Source: Bowmanella dokdonensis (GTDB taxonomy: Bacteria > Pseudomonadota > Gammaproteobacteria > Enterobacterales > Alteromonadaceae). From it: 64,000 nt of DNA. Each line of letters begins with the position of its first letter. Position 1 is the first letter of the stretch. Of this stretch, positions 18,384-26,913 are shown one piece after another. The stretch lies in NCBI RefSeq assembly GCF_017254865.1, contig NZ_JAFKCV010000002.1, positions 167,837 through 231,836 of the forward strand. Direction: 5' to 3'. Under the pieces are notes generated by a model. It was not told the origin of the DNA. It saw nothing but the letters and a program-made list of their open reading frames with translations, and ran no database searches. The position numbers and the translations under genes are program-made.

Positions 18384-20423
18384 TTACTTGTTATGAATGG
18401 CGTACTTTCCTGTGGCAACCACGTCAAAGGTAATAGCCGCCGCCTCATGCAGGTAAGGATCGATCTCATCCAGTGATTCGGGAAGATCGTCCAAAGAGGC
18501 CACCGCTTCCTGTCCCATACGCTTCAGTCTCTCGTTGGCACGGGCCAGAGCTTTCTCTTCCTGTTCTTTCTTTTCCTGACGTCGTTGCGACTCCACCAGC
18601 GAGATGGTCTTATCATCCTTCTTGAGACGATACTCGGCAATGTCTTCCTGCATGTAACCGAATTCCGGATCCTGCTGAATCCTTGAGTCATGCCGACCGG
18701 CTACTTCATTGACCGTACTCAGGGTCTCTCCAAACGTAGTGTAATTGGCCCGTGGGATGCTGTCCCATGGCAGGGCATTTTCTTCCCTGCTCTCGCCCCA
18801 CTCCGCCGGTTCAATCGGTGACGGGAACAGAATGTCCGGCACCACACCTTTGTGCTGGGTGCTGCCGCCGTTGATTCGGTAGAACTTGGCAATGGTAAAC
18901 TGCACACTACCCAGCGGATTATCATACAGGTCGTAAATCCGACCCAACCCGCGGTGTTGTTGTACTGTGCCCTTACCGAAGGTCTGTTCCCCCACTATCA
19001 GGGCCCGGCCGTAATCCTGCATGGCAGCGGCAAATATTTCCGAAGCCGAGGCACTGTACCTGTCAACCAGCACTGTCATTGGCCCCTCGTAATAGACCAG
19101 CCCGTCGGTGTCGCGCTCTTCACGGATACGGCCGGCACTGTCACGGATTTGCACAACCGGGCCCTTATCAATAAACAGACCGGTCAGCAATGTGGCTTCC
19201 ATCAGGGAACCCCCGCCGTTACCCCGCAGGTCGACAATGATCCCCTGGACTTTCTGTTCCTTCAGTTTTTCAATTTCTACCCTGACATCCTCATGCAGGT
19301 TGTTGTAGAAAGAGGGAATACTGATAACACCCAGTTTATCGCCCTTGTTCGGCCCCTCTTCCGGCACATAGATTTCCGACTTGGCGGCTCTGTCTTCTAG
19401 CTTGATCTTGTCGCGGGTCAGGCTGACCACCTCGGGGGTCGCAGTATCGGATGATCCCTTGATGACCTGTAACCTGACAATACTGCCTTTGGGTCCTTTG
19501 ATCAGTTCGACCACTTCATCCAGTCGCCAGCCCACCACATCGATGAATTCCTCATCGTCCTGGGCCACCCCGATAATCTTATCCTCCGGCTTGACCTGTT
19601 TGGACAAATCAGCCGGACCACCGGGCACAATGCTGCGGATCACCGTGTAGTCATCTTCAGACTGCAGTACCGCGCCGATTCCTTCAAAAGACAGGTTCAT
19701 TTCCATCTGGAACCGCTCGGCATTGCGCGGGGACAGATAACTGGTATGCGCCTCAATACTGCGGGCAAATGAATTCATGACAGTCTGGAACACATCTTCA
19801 CTCTGGGTCTGTTGCAGACGCTTGATGGCCCGCTCGTACCGCTTGGTCAACAATTCCTTAATGCCTTCCCAGTCTTTGCCGGCCAGTTTGAGGTTCAGCG
19901 CGTCGTACTTGACCCGCTGGCGCCACAACTCGTCCAGCTCAGCCATGTCCTTAGGCCAGTCAGCCTCTTCCCGGTCGTAGTGAAATGCATCGCCGGCTTT
20001 TTCAAAATCAAATTCCTTGTCCAGCAAACCCAGGGCATACTGATAGCGCTCAACCCGACGTTCAAGGTTCTGCTTGTAGATTTCATAAGCGACCGACAGG
20101 TTGCCCTGCTCCAGGGCGTCATCAAAATTGTCGCGGTAACGCTCCATCTTCAGCACATCCTGTTGCAAGAACAGGTTGCGGTTCGGATCGAGAGCTTTGA
20201 TATAGCGATCGAAGATCTGGGCAGACAAGGAATCGTTCAGTGCGATTTCCTTGTAATGGGCACGGGTGAACAGCGACGAAATGCGTTTGGCTGCCACCGC
20301 ATGTTGCGATTCTTGTTCCAGCATGGGTAAATCCTGAGCGCTCGCTGTGCTGGATACCGCTCCGGCTCCTGAACTGACCGCCAGAAAAGCGGCCGCAACT
20401 GAAACTCGAATAGCATGATTCAT
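18384..20423 (-). CDS. prc: Carboxy-terminal processing protease Prc (Tsp)
   Basis: This 679-residue periplasmic serine protease has a signal peptide (MNHAIRVSVAAAFLAVSSGAGA). A long N-terminal helical region is followed by a PDZ domain (about 240-330, with GIGAVLQ and GGPADLS) and the S41 catalytic domain. The catalytic serine lies in YSASASEIF (near 457) and the lysine in FGKGTVQ (near 482), matching the Ser-Lys dyad of E. coli Prc. The protease trims penicillin-binding proteins and degrades tagged or misfolded periplasmic proteins. It starts 6 bp after proQ, the same arrangement as in E. coli. Confidence 0.96.
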   Translation of the reverse strand: MNHAIRVSVAAAFLAVSSGAGAVSSTASAQDLPMLEQESQHAVAAKRISSLFTRAHYKEIALNDSLSAQIFDRYIKALDPNRNLFLQQDVLKMERYRDNFDDALEQGNLSVAYEIYKQNLERRVERYQYALGLLDKEFDFEKAGDAFHYDREEADWPKDMAELDELWRQRVKYDALNLKLAGKDWEGIKELLTKRYERAIKRLQQTQSEDVFQTVMNSFARSIEAHTSYLSPRNAERFQMEMNLSFEGIGAVLQSEDDYTVIRSIVPGGPADLSKQVKPEDKIIGVAQDDEEFIDVVGWRLDEVVELIKGPKGSIVRLQVIKGSSDTATPEVVSLTRDKIKLEDRAAKSEIYVPEEGPNKGDKLGVISIPSFYNNLHEDVRVEIEKLKEQKVQGIIVDLRGNGGGSLMEATLLTGLFIDKGPVVQIRDSAGRIREERDTDGLVYYEGPMTVLVDRYSASASEIFAAAMQDYGRALIVGEQTFGKGTVQQHRGLGRIYDLYDNPLGSVQFTIAKFYRINGGSTQHKGVVPDILFPSPIEPAEWGESREENALPWDSIPRANYTTFGETLSTVNEVAGRHDSRIQQDPEFGYMQEDIAEYRLKKDDKTISLVESQRRQEKKEQEEKALARANERLKRMGQEAVASLDDLPESLDEIDPYLHEAAAITFDVVATGKYAIHNK

Positions 20424-20429
20424 ATTAAA

Positions 20430-21077
20430 TTACCTCTTGGGACGGGCTAACCTCAGGCTCTCTGCTGGAACTTTCACCACCATGCCGGAATTAAGTTGTA
20501 CATGGACACCTTCTTTGGCGACTTCATTGATGGTTCCTGGCATGGGAGCTTTGCCTATTTTCACCGTAACTTGGGTACCGGCAACCAAGTCTTCTGTCTC
20601 CAGTTTGGCTGGAGGGATTCTCTTACTTGGTTTTGCCTTTTGAACATTAGTTCCATCAGCCGCCTTTTTGCTTTCGCTTTTGGCAGAATTTTTGTAACGA
20701 TTCTTTGCGTCAGGTCGTTGTTTTGCCTGCTCTTTTCGCTTTTCCGCAACTTTCTGCTTACTTTCAGCCAGTTGCTGCTGAGCGTGCTCGGCATGTTGCT
20801 TTTCAATCACAGCATCTTCTTTGCCGTCCAGATCGACACGATGGGCGCCTTCCACCACGGCATGCAGATAACGCCAGCTGCTGGTGTAATGCCGGAGGGA
20901 GCTGCGCAGCAATGTCTTGCTCAACCGCTCATCCTCTGCCAGTCGTTCGGCGAGATCCTGGAAGATACCTATTTTCAGGGGCTTGGCCTGACCTTCAGTA
21001 CTGAAGCAGGCAGGAAAGGTCTCAGCCAAGAAAGCGATAACTTCTTTGCTGTTTGAAAACTTCTGTGGGCTATCCAT
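20430..21077 (-). CDS. proQ: RNA chaperone ProQ
   Basis: This 215-residue protein has an N-terminal FinO/ProQ RNA-binding domain (about 5-120, with SKEVIAFLAETFP and PLKIGIFQDLAERL), a Lys/Gln-rich linker, and a C-terminal KOW/Tudor-like domain (about 160-215). ProQ binds structured 3' ends and small RNAs and stabilises them. The start at 21075-21077 aligns with the E. coli N-terminus; a longer reading to 21149 adds 24 residues foreign to the family. It is followed after 6 bp by prc and preceded after 10 bp by an unknown acidic protein. Confidence 0.95.
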   Translation of the reverse strand: MDSPQKFSNSKEVIAFLAETFPACFSTEGQAKPLKIGIFQDLAERLAEDERLSKTLLRSSLRHYTSSWRYLHAVVEGAHRVDLDGKEDAVIEKQHAEHAQQQLAESKQKVAEKRKEQAKQRPDAKNRYKNSAKSESKKAADGTNVQKAKPSKRIPPAKLETEDLVAGTQVTVKIGKAPMPGTINEVAKEGVHVQLNSGMVVKVPAESLRLARPKR

Positions 21078-21087
21078 TCGATTTGAT

Positions 21088-21387
21088 CTAGTGATTGTCA
21101 GTGTGTGCGTCAGGGTGCTCATCATCCCAAGTTGCCAGTAGTTGGTCAACCCAGTCGTACAGCTCCTGTTCGTCTATATCCAGTAAATACTGATCCTGGT
21201 GCCAGGTTTCCCAAATATGCTGCAGCATCAGCTCCAGTTGATGAGTATCAATTTCCTCATCTGCCCTGGCATACAGATAATGTAACAGCTCATTGAGCCG
21301 GTCTGCCGCGTCCTCTGCCTGATCTTCCCAAAACTCCATGTCCTCCGGGGTGGCCAGCACCACATGGATATCGATGAGCTCTTTCAC
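21088..21387 (-). CDS. Hypothetical acidic protein between msrC and proQ
   Basis: This 99-residue protein is very acidic, rich in Asp, Glu, Trp and Leu, with predicted amphipathic helices (WEDQAEDAADRLNELLHYLY; QELYDWVDQLLATWDDE) and a His/Asp-rich tail. I do not recognise a family. The start is a GTG that overlaps the msrC stop (GTGA), and the gene ends 10 bp before proQ, so it is translated within the msrC-proQ-prc transcript. The tight packing supports a real gene. A small acidic adaptor or nucleic-acid mimic are possibilities without evidence. Confidence 0.7.
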   Translation of the reverse strand: MKELIDIHVVLATPEDMEFWEDQAEDAADRLNELLHYLYARADEEIDTHQLELMLQHIWETWHQDQYLLDIDEQELYDWVDQLLATWDDEHPDAHTDNH

Positions 21388-21848
21388 CCCAGGGCAACCT
21401 GTAAACTCTCGACAACAGTCAGTAGCCCCTGCAAATCCTGTTGGTCGAACCGGCCAACGCTTGGACTGTCAATATCCAGAACGCCAGCCAGACGGCCTTC
21501 GGTATAAAAAGGCACGACCACCTCTGAGTTGGAAGCCACATCGCAGGCAATATGTCCCTCAAACTCATGAACATCTCTGACCAACTGAGGGGTTTCAAGT
21601 TTGGCTGCCGTGCCACATACCCCCCTGCCCATGGGGATTCTGACGCAGGCGGGCTTGCCCTGAAAAGGTCCCAGCACCAGTTGATCTTCTTTGAGCAGAT
21701 AGAATCCAGCCCAGTTGATATCCGGCAACCTCATCCATAGCAAGGCACTGAGATTGGCCAGGTTGGCAATCAGATCCTTCTCTCCTTCCATCAGGGCTTG
21801 GGCTTGCTGGTTTATTTCCCGGTAAAGCTGAGACTTGTCGATAGGCAT
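21384..21848 (-). CDS. msrC: Free methionine-(R)-sulfoxide reductase (GAF domain)
   Basis: This 154-residue single-GAF-domain enzyme reduces free methionine-R-sulfoxide using thioredoxin. The three conserved cysteines are present: Cys68 in KPACVRIP, Cys78 in GRGVCGT and Cys102 in HIACDVAS, followed by SNSEVVVPF and GVLDIDSP. E. coli msrC (yebR) also lies near proQ. It overlaps the following acidic-protein gene by 4 bases and is the first gene of the operon. Confidence 0.95.
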   Translation of the reverse strand: MPIDKSQLYREINQQAQALMEGEKDLIANLANLSALLWMRLPDINWAGFYLLKEDQLVLGPFQGKPACVRIPMGRGVCGTAAKLETPQLVRDVHEFEGHIACDVASNSEVVVPFYTEGRLAGVLDIDSPSVGRFDQQDLQGLLTVVESLQVALG

Positions 21849-21935
21849 GATACTGAACTAAAAATGACACGCGATGGCGCACAAGGTACTGCTATTGCGC
21901 ACAAATGAAAACTCCTTTTCAGTAAATTTCAGCGC

Positions 21936-21959
21936 AAAAAAAGGGGCCCGGGGCCCCTT
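21936..21959 (-). terminator. Terminator of the SIMPL-domain gene
   Basis: A GC-rich 9-bp perfect stem, AAGGGGCCC (21941-21949) with GGGCCCCTT (21951-21959), is followed on the minus strand by U7. It lies 24 bp past the stop at 21984. Confidence 0.9.
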
Positions 21960-21983
21960 AAGTGGATTCTTGCCAACGGCTGT

Positions 21984-22655
21984 CTAAAAATTCAACTCGA
22001 ACTGGACTTCCACCTGTGCATCCATGGCCACTTCGCCGGGCATTGAAACCGTATCCAGCGACATTTTGCGTGCTTCCATCATCATCGGCGCCGGCCGGTA
22101 GCGGGACACCTCGCTGACACTGATCACTTTGCCGACCTTGGCGTCCAGACTTTTCGCCAGACGTTGGGCGCGGAGTTTGGCGTTTGCCACCGCATTTTCC
22201 AGTGCATTCAGATAGAGATCCTGCTGATTCTCAAAGCCCAGTTGGAATCCATCAATACGGGTGGCCCCATATTTCATCACGCCATCCAGTACCCGATCAT
22301 AAAGTTCAAGCTTGCGCAGGCTCACCTGAATCTGGCGTCCCAGCACAAAGCCCTTCTGCTCCGATCCGTTTTCCCTGTGTTCATACCAGGGGTGCAACTG
22401 AACATGCATGGACTGGATATCCCGTTCCTGAACCCCCTGCTCCAGCAGGAAATTGACGATATTAGCCGTCTTGTGACTGACTATCTCATTCAGCTTACTG
22501 ACCAATGGCCCCCGTTCCTCGATGAAAAGACTGAACTGGAACAAATCAGGCACGGCGCTGACACTGGCCTGACCCAGTACAGATACTTGCCGCTGGTCGG
22601 CGGCCAATGTGGGGACGGAAATGACCAGCAGCATTGCCAAAAGCCAATGTTTCAT
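21984..22655 (-). CDS. SIMPL (DUF541) domain periplasmic protein
   Basis: This 223-residue protein has a signal peptide (MKHWLLAMLLVISVPTLAAD) and one SIMPL/DUF541 domain, including ISVSEVSRYRPAPMM near the C-terminus. Family members (E. coli YggE, BP26) are linked to oxidative stress or form periplasmic oligomers. The exact role here is unknown. AAGGAG lies 7 bases before the ATG at 22653-22655, which excludes a TTG two codons earlier. It is a single-gene unit with its own terminator. Confidence 0.88.
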   Translation of the reverse strand: MKHWLLAMLLVISVPTLAADQRQVSVLGQASVSAVPDLFQFSLFIEERGPLVSKLNEIVSHKTANIVNFLLEQGVQERDIQSMHVQLHPWYEHRENGSEQKGFVLGRQIQVSLRKLELYDRVLDGVMKYGATRIDGFQLGFENQQDLYLNALENAVANAKLRAQRLAKSLDAKVGKVISVSEVSRYRPAPMMMEARKMSLDTVSMPGEVAMDAQVEVQFELNF

Positions 22656-22741
22656 TTTCAAGCTCCTTGATTCAAATCAGAATAAACCAGGACCCAGTAT
22701 CGATTTTCTGCCTGAACCTTTGATGAATCGGCGCGGGCAAT

Positions 22742-22990
22742 CTACAGGCCTTGTTGGTTGAAATAAACCGCCGCTCCAGCGACAAAGTTAACCTGGATAT
22801 GCCTGCCGTCCCTGTTGCCCCAGATACATTCCTCGTTGGCCATGGATTCTTCACAGTGGTCAGCTTCGCCGAGAATATCCATTACCTCCCGGTAATTCAT
22901 GCCCATTTCCAGTTGCTCGTAGTTAGTCTGACTAAGCCTGGAACAGCCAGCCAGGGTAAGCAACAGCATCATCAGGGTTAATTTTTTCAT
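22742..22990 (-). CDS. Small lipoprotein with SmpA/OmlA-like (DUF3862-type) fold
   Basis: This 82-residue protein has a lipoprotein signal peptide (MKKLTLMMLLLTLAGC, acylated Cys16). It is followed by MGMNYREVMDILGEADHCE...ECIWGNRDGRHIQVNFV, which resembles the small BLIP-like domains of SmpA/BamE and DUF3862 proteins. GAGGA precedes the ATG at 22988-22990. A reading extended to 23122 would overlap prpD and bury the lipobox, so it is rejected. The residue after Cys16 is Ser, consistent with outer-membrane sorting. Function unknown. Confidence 0.78.
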   Translation of the reverse strand: MKKLTLMMLLLTLAGCSRLSQTNYEQLEMGMNYREVMDILGEADHCEESMANEECIWGNRDGRHIQVNFVAGAAVYFNQQGL

Positions 22991-23063
22991 CTGCAGGTCC
23001 TCATTGTTATTTTTAACGGATAAGGCAATTTGCCTACTTCTCATATAGCAGGGAAATGGGATT

Positions 23064-24548
23064 TCAAATAACAAAGTGACTGAGGAAATGATCGACAGCC
23101 ATATCATCCAGGTGGTCAGCATCGCTGAACAACGCCTCTATCTGTTCAACCCTGAACAGGGGAAAACGACTAGCCAAATGGCTGCGGAATTTCTTCTTAA
23201 GAGGCAATATTGCTTCATCACGACGCTTGCGATGGCCCAGTGGATAAGCGATTTCAACCTTATCGGTGTGGCTGCCATCAGTAAAGAACACCTGCACGGC
23301 GTTGGCAATGGAACGCTTGGCGGGGTCCAGATAATCTCGACTGTAGGCCACCTCTTCCTTCACCACCATACGCTCCCTGAGTCTGTCGATCAGGGGGTGA
23401 TGCGCATGAAACTCATCTTCATAATGTTCGGCTGTCAGTTTGCCAAACAGCAGGGACACAGCAACCATGTACTCCAGGCAGTGATCACGATCCGCCGGAT
23501 TATTCAGGGCTCCCTGTTTGCTGATGATACGAATGGCTGCTTGTTGGGTCCGCACCTCTATTCTGTCAATCTGATCCAACCTTTCCCTGACTTCTGAATG
23601 CAGTGCCTGAGCACACTCACAGGCAGTCTGGGCATGGAATTCTGCAGGGTAGCTGACCTTGAACAGGATGTTCTCCATCACGTAACTGCCATAAGGCTGG
23701 CTGACAGCAAAACGCCGCGCCGGATCAGGTTTGCACTTTAAATCATCATTGGTCTGGCTGAACAGCACATCGTAGAACCCCCACTTAGGCGTACTCAGAA
23801 CGCCAGGCACGCCCATTTCGCCTCGCATGGCTATTTCTGCCAGTCGCACCGCCCGGGAGGTCGCATCCCCGGCTGCCCAGGACTTTCTGGAGCCCGTATT
23901 AGGCGCGTGACGGTAAGTGCGCAGGGCCTGACCATCCACCCAGGCATGAGAAACCGCTGACATTACCTGCTCGCGATTGCCCCCCAGCATGGTCGTTGCC
24001 ACCGCAGCCGAGGCAACCTTAACCAGCACCACATGATCCAATCCCACTTGGTTGAAGGCGTTCTCCAGGGCTAACACGCCCTGTATTTCATGGGCTTTCA
24101 CCATGGCCTGGAACAGGTCACGCATAACCATTACCGCCCTGCCGCTCTGCCGATTTTTCTGACACAGGTGGTCGGCAACTGCCAGCAATGCACCCAGATT
24201 ATCTGAAGGATGGCCCCATTCTGCGGCCAGCCAGGTGTCGTTGTAGTCCAACCATCGGATCAGACAGCCGATATCCCATGCGGCTTTGACGGGATCCAAG
24301 CAGAATTGTGTGCCCGGTACCCTGGCGCCGTTTGGTACCAGGCTGCCTGTTACCTGTGGACCCAGATGCTTGCAGCATTCCGGGAAGCGCAACGCCAGCA
24401 TCGCACAACCCAGGCTGTCCATCAGACACAAACGCGCCGTGTCTATGGCTAGTTGACTGCGAACCTCGTAATCCAGGACGTAATCACTGATATCCTGGAT
24501 TATCTGGTCATACGGGGGTCTGGTATTCATTGGTGCAGCGTTATTCAC
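23064..24548 (-). CDS. prpD: 2-methylcitrate dehydratase PrpD
   Basis: This 494-residue enzyme dehydrates 2-methylcitrate in the methylcitrate cycle of propionyl-CoA use. It resembles E. coli PrpD closely along its length, for example IRWLDYNDTWLAAEWGHPSDN, RTYRHAPNTGSRKSWAAGDA, KAHEIQG and NNPADRDHCLEYMVA. The start is a GTG at 24546-24548 with AAGGAGG five bases upstream; the ATG six codons later has no ribosome site. It is not accompanied by prpB, prpC, acnD or prpF in this window. It could use propionyl-CoA from branched-chain amino acids, for which the dehydrogenase genes lie 6-10 kb away. It is divergent from rsmF. Confidence 0.94.
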   Translation of the reverse strand: MNNAAPMNTRPPYDQIIQDISDYVLDYEVRSQLAIDTARLCLMDSLGCAMLALRFPECCKHLGPQVTGSLVPNGARVPGTQFCLDPVKAAWDIGCLIRWLDYNDTWLAAEWGHPSDNLGALLAVADHLCQKNRQSGRAVMVMRDLFQAMVKAHEIQGVLALENAFNQVGLDHVVLVKVASAAVATTMLGGNREQVMSAVSHAWVDGQALRTYRHAPNTGSRKSWAAGDATSRAVRLAEIAMRGEMGVPGVLSTPKWGFYDVLFSQTNDDLKCKPDPARRFAVSQPYGSYVMENILFKVSYPAEFHAQTACECAQALHSEVRERLDQIDRIEVRTQQAAIRIISKQGALNNPADRDHCLEYMVAVSLLFGKLTAEHYEDEFHAHHPLIDRLRERMVVKEEVAYSRDYLDPAKRSIANAVQVFFTDGSHTDKVEIAYPLGHRKRRDEAILPLKKKFRSHLASRFPLFRVEQIEALFSDADHLDDMAVDHFLSHFVI

Positions 24549-24615
24549 AATGCCCTCCTTCTGGATTACCTGGATCACCTTAGTCAAGCCTCACTGAGCA
24601 GGGCAAGTATTGATG

Positions 24616-24645
24616 TTCACCGCAAAGGCGAAAATTGCCTATAAT
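24616..24645 (+). promoter_or_regulatory. Sigma-70 promoter of rsmF
   Basis: A perfect -10 box TATAAT (24640-24645) lies 18 bp after a partial -35 box TTCACC (24616-24621). Transcription would start near 24652, 24 bases before the rsmF start codon. Confidence 0.65.
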
Positions 24646-24675
24646 GCCTGCGCTTTTATCCAGTCAGGTTTCCCC

Positions 24676-26118
24676 ATGCAGCATCCGGTTATTCCACAAG
24701 CTTACCTCGATAAGGTCACCCCCCTTCTTGGTGACGAGGCCACCCTGCGGACATTTATTGATTATTGTCAACGTCCTCTTAGACGCAGCATCCGGGTCAA
24801 CACCCTGAAAATAACCCTGCCCGATTTCACAGAAAGGGCGCAGAAGCAGGGCTGGCAACTAGAAGCTGTGCCCTGGTGCAAGGAAGGTTTCTGGTTACAA
24901 CGGCCCGCAGAGCAGGAAAACCTGCCGCTGGGCAATACGGCAGAGTTCCTGGCCGGCATGTTCTACATCCAGGAAGCCAGCTCCATGTTGCCGCCGGTTG
25001 CGCTGCTGGCCGGTGAATCAGGGACAACTGATATAAGCAGGGTTCTGGATATGGCTGCAGCTCCGGGCTCCAAGACCACGCAGCTGTCGGCCAGTATGAA
25101 TAATCAGGGCCTGTTGGTGGCCAACGAGCTGTCCTCCAGCAGACTCAAAGTGCTAAATGCCAGCCTACAGCGCATGGGCGCGATGAATGTTGCTATGAGC
25201 CATTTCGAGGGGCAGGTTTTCGGACAATGGTTACCAGAGGGTTTCGATGCGGTATTACTGGATGCACCCTGTGGCGGAGAGGGTACGGTCCGTAAAGATC
25301 CACTGGCATTACAGAACTGGTCCGAAGCGGCCCTGCACAAACTCGCGGCCGTGCAAAAAGAACTGATGGACAGCGCCTTTCATGCGCTCAGACCCGGCGG
25401 TGTGCTGGTCTACTCCACTTGCACCCTGAGCGTGGAGGAGAATCAGCAAGTGGTCAATGCCTTGCTGAACCGTTATCCGCAAGCCCTTGTGGTGGAATCC
25501 CTGGCAGGTCTTTTTGACGGTGCAGACAAGGCGGTGACCCCGGAGGGCTACCTTCATGTCTGGCCTCAGCTGTTTGACAGTGAAGGCTTTTTTGTCGCCA
25601 GATTGCGTAAAACTCAAAGCCGGCTCCGACCCGAGAGGCAAAAGCGCACCGGCAAGTTTCCCTATGTGCCGGCAGCCAGGCAGCAAACTGACGAGATCTG
25701 TCACTATCTTCAGCGAACCTTTGGCTTAGTCTTGCCTGAGCAGCACAGATTATTCAAACGGGATAATGACTTCTGGTTATTCCCCTCCCCACTGCTTGAA
25801 TGGATGGGGCAGTTCCGCTTCGATCGCATGGGTATCAAGCTCGTTACCGCCCACAGACAGGGTTTCAGGCTGACTCATGAAGCGGCCATCGCTTTAGGTA
25901 AGCAGGCGGTAACAGGCCGGTACGAACTCAGCCCCGAGCAGTTGGAGAGCTACTATCAGGGCAAGGATCTGTTTGTCGAGGTTCCCCCTCCACAGGGAGA
26001 ACTGTTATTGATGTTTGCAGGATGTGCAGTTGGATTGGGCAAGGGGCTGAATAACAGAATCAAGAACAGTCTGCCCCGGGATTTGGTCCGCGACGGCCGT
26101 TTGGTAGGCTGGGTATAA
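24676..26118 (+). CDS. rsmF: 16S rRNA m5C1407 methyltransferase RsmF
   Basis: This 480-residue enzyme methylates cytosine 1407 of 16S rRNA using S-adenosylmethionine. Visible signatures are CQRPLRRSIRVNTLKI at the N-terminus, FYIQEASSMLP, the SAM-binding MAAAPGSKTTQLSA, and the two catalytic cysteines in DAPCGGEG and YSTCTLS. The C-terminal ~180 residues are the RsmF-specific PUA-like region. The start at 24676 aligns with the E. coli N-terminus; 22 more codons upstream are out of family and overlap the promoter. Confidence 0.95.
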   Translation: MQHPVIPQAYLDKVTPLLGDEATLRTFIDYCQRPLRRSIRVNTLKITLPDFTERAQKQGWQLEAVPWCKEGFWLQRPAEQENLPLGNTAEFLAGMFYIQEASSMLPPVALLAGESGTTDISRVLDMAAAPGSKTTQLSASMNNQGLLVANELSSSRLKVLNASLQRMGAMNVAMSHFEGQVFGQWLPEGFDAVLLDAPCGGEGTVRKDPLALQNWSEAALHKLAAVQKELMDSAFHALRPGGVLVYSTCTLSVEENQQVVNALLNRYPQALVVESLAGLFDGADKAVTPEGYLHVWPQLFDSEGFFVARLRKTQSRLRPERQKRTGKFPYVPAARQQTDEICHYLQRTFGLVLPEQHRLFKRDNDFWLFPSPLLEWMGQFRFDRMGIKLVTAHRQGFRLTHEAAIALGKQAVTGRYELSPEQLESYYQGKDLFVEVPPPQGELLLMFAGCAVGLGKGLNNRIKNSLPRDLVRDGRLVGWV

Positions 26119-26227
26119 ATCTGTGGATAAACCCTGAGCAAGCTGTTGCCAACCTCTGTCCCAAATTACCTGAATTTTCACCTAAGCTACTGAAAGTCAT
26201 AGAGAATTTAAATCAAGTAAAATTTTG

Positions 26228-26257
26228 TTTAAATTTCGTACGACCATGTTCTACAAT
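26228..26257 (+). promoter_or_regulatory. Possible promoter of a candidate small RNA
   Basis: TACAAT (26252-26257) fits a -10 box, with TTTAAA (26228-26233) 18 bp upstream as a weak -35 in an AT-rich tract. No plus-strand gene follows, so it would serve the candidate RNA that ends at the terminator at 26346-26380. Confidence 0.35.
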
Positions 26258-26263
26258 TACGGT

Positions 26264-26380
26264 CCGGCTTGAAAAATTGTTTGGTGCTTCTCCATTTTCC
26301 AAGCTATGAGTTAGCGCACGGCTCGTTACGAGCCATTCCCCTAAGCCCAGGACCCTCCCCGGGTTCCTGGGTCTTTTTTT
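26264..26380 (+). ncRNA. Candidate small RNA between convergent rsmF and yrdA
   Basis: This 276-bp gap between convergent genes holds a possible promoter, a hairpin GGCTCG-TTA-CGAGCC (26320-26334) and a strong plus-strand terminator (26346-26380). A transcript starting near 26264 would be about 117 nt, with an A/U-rich single-stranded 5' part and two stem-loops, the last with a long U-tail as in Hfq- or ProQ-dependent small RNAs. No known RNA family was recognised. The alternative is that the terminator simply ends rsmF transcripts, although it lies 230 bp past the stop. Confidence 0.4.
26346..26380 (+). terminator. Strong plus-strand rho-independent terminator
   Basis: A stem CCCAGGA (26346-26352) with TCCTGGG (26365-26371) is extended inside by CCC/GGG pairs and followed by TC and T7 (to 26380). 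It ends either the candidate small RNA or rsmF transcripts. Confidence 0.85.
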
Positions 26381-26394
26381 ACCCCGCCCACTTT

Positions 26395-26913
26395 CTAGAC
26401 AATGACCAATCCGGAGTTGTAGCGTCTGGCGTTGTCGACATAGTGTTGCGCCGAGTTTTCCAGCATTCTGCGCTGTTCCTCCGTGACCTGACGGATGACC
26501 TTACCAGGACTGCCGACCACTAACGAGCCGTCGGGGATTTGCATGTTTTCCGTGATCAGACAATTGGCGCCGATAATGCAATATTTGCCTATCCTGGCGC
26601 CGTTAAGTACAACGGCGTTGATACCAATAAGGCTGTAGTTCCCTATTTCGCACCCATGTAACATAACCTTATGGCCGACGGTCACGCCCTTGCCCAGAGT
26701 CAGCGGCACACCTTCGTCCGTATGCAGTACGCTTCCGTCCTGGATATTGCTTTGTGCACCGATGCGGACAGGCTCGTTATCACCCCGAATAACCGCATTG
26801 AACCAGACGGAGGTCTCTTGTTCGAGGATCACCTGGCCAATCAGATGCGCGCCAGGTGCAATGTAGGCGGTTCCATGGACTTCAGGCTGTTTGCCGGACA
26901 GACGATATAGCAT
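26395..26913 (-). CDS. yrdA: Gamma-carbonic anhydrase family protein (YrdA-like)
   Basis: This 172-residue protein has the left-handed beta-helix hexapeptide pattern (repeated I-G-x-x runs) and the three histidines that bind zinc between subunits of the gamma-carbonic anhydrase trimer: His64, His81 and His86 ([16 protein letters not shown]). It resembles E. coli YrdA. Whether it hydrates CO2 is uncertain, because YrdA/PaaY members vary in activity. It is the last gene of the rlmJ-kinase-tesB-yrdA operon, and its start overlaps the tesB stop by one base (TAATG). Confidence 0.9.
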   Translation of the reverse strand: MLYRLSGKQPEVHGTAYIAPGAHLIGQVILEQETSVWFNAVIRGDNEPVRIGAQSNIQDGSVLHTDEGVPLTLGKGVTVGHKVMLHGCEIGNYSLIGINAVVLNGARIGKYCIIGANCLITENMQIPDGSLVVGSPGKVIRQVTEEQRRMLENSAQHYVDNARRYNSGLVIV

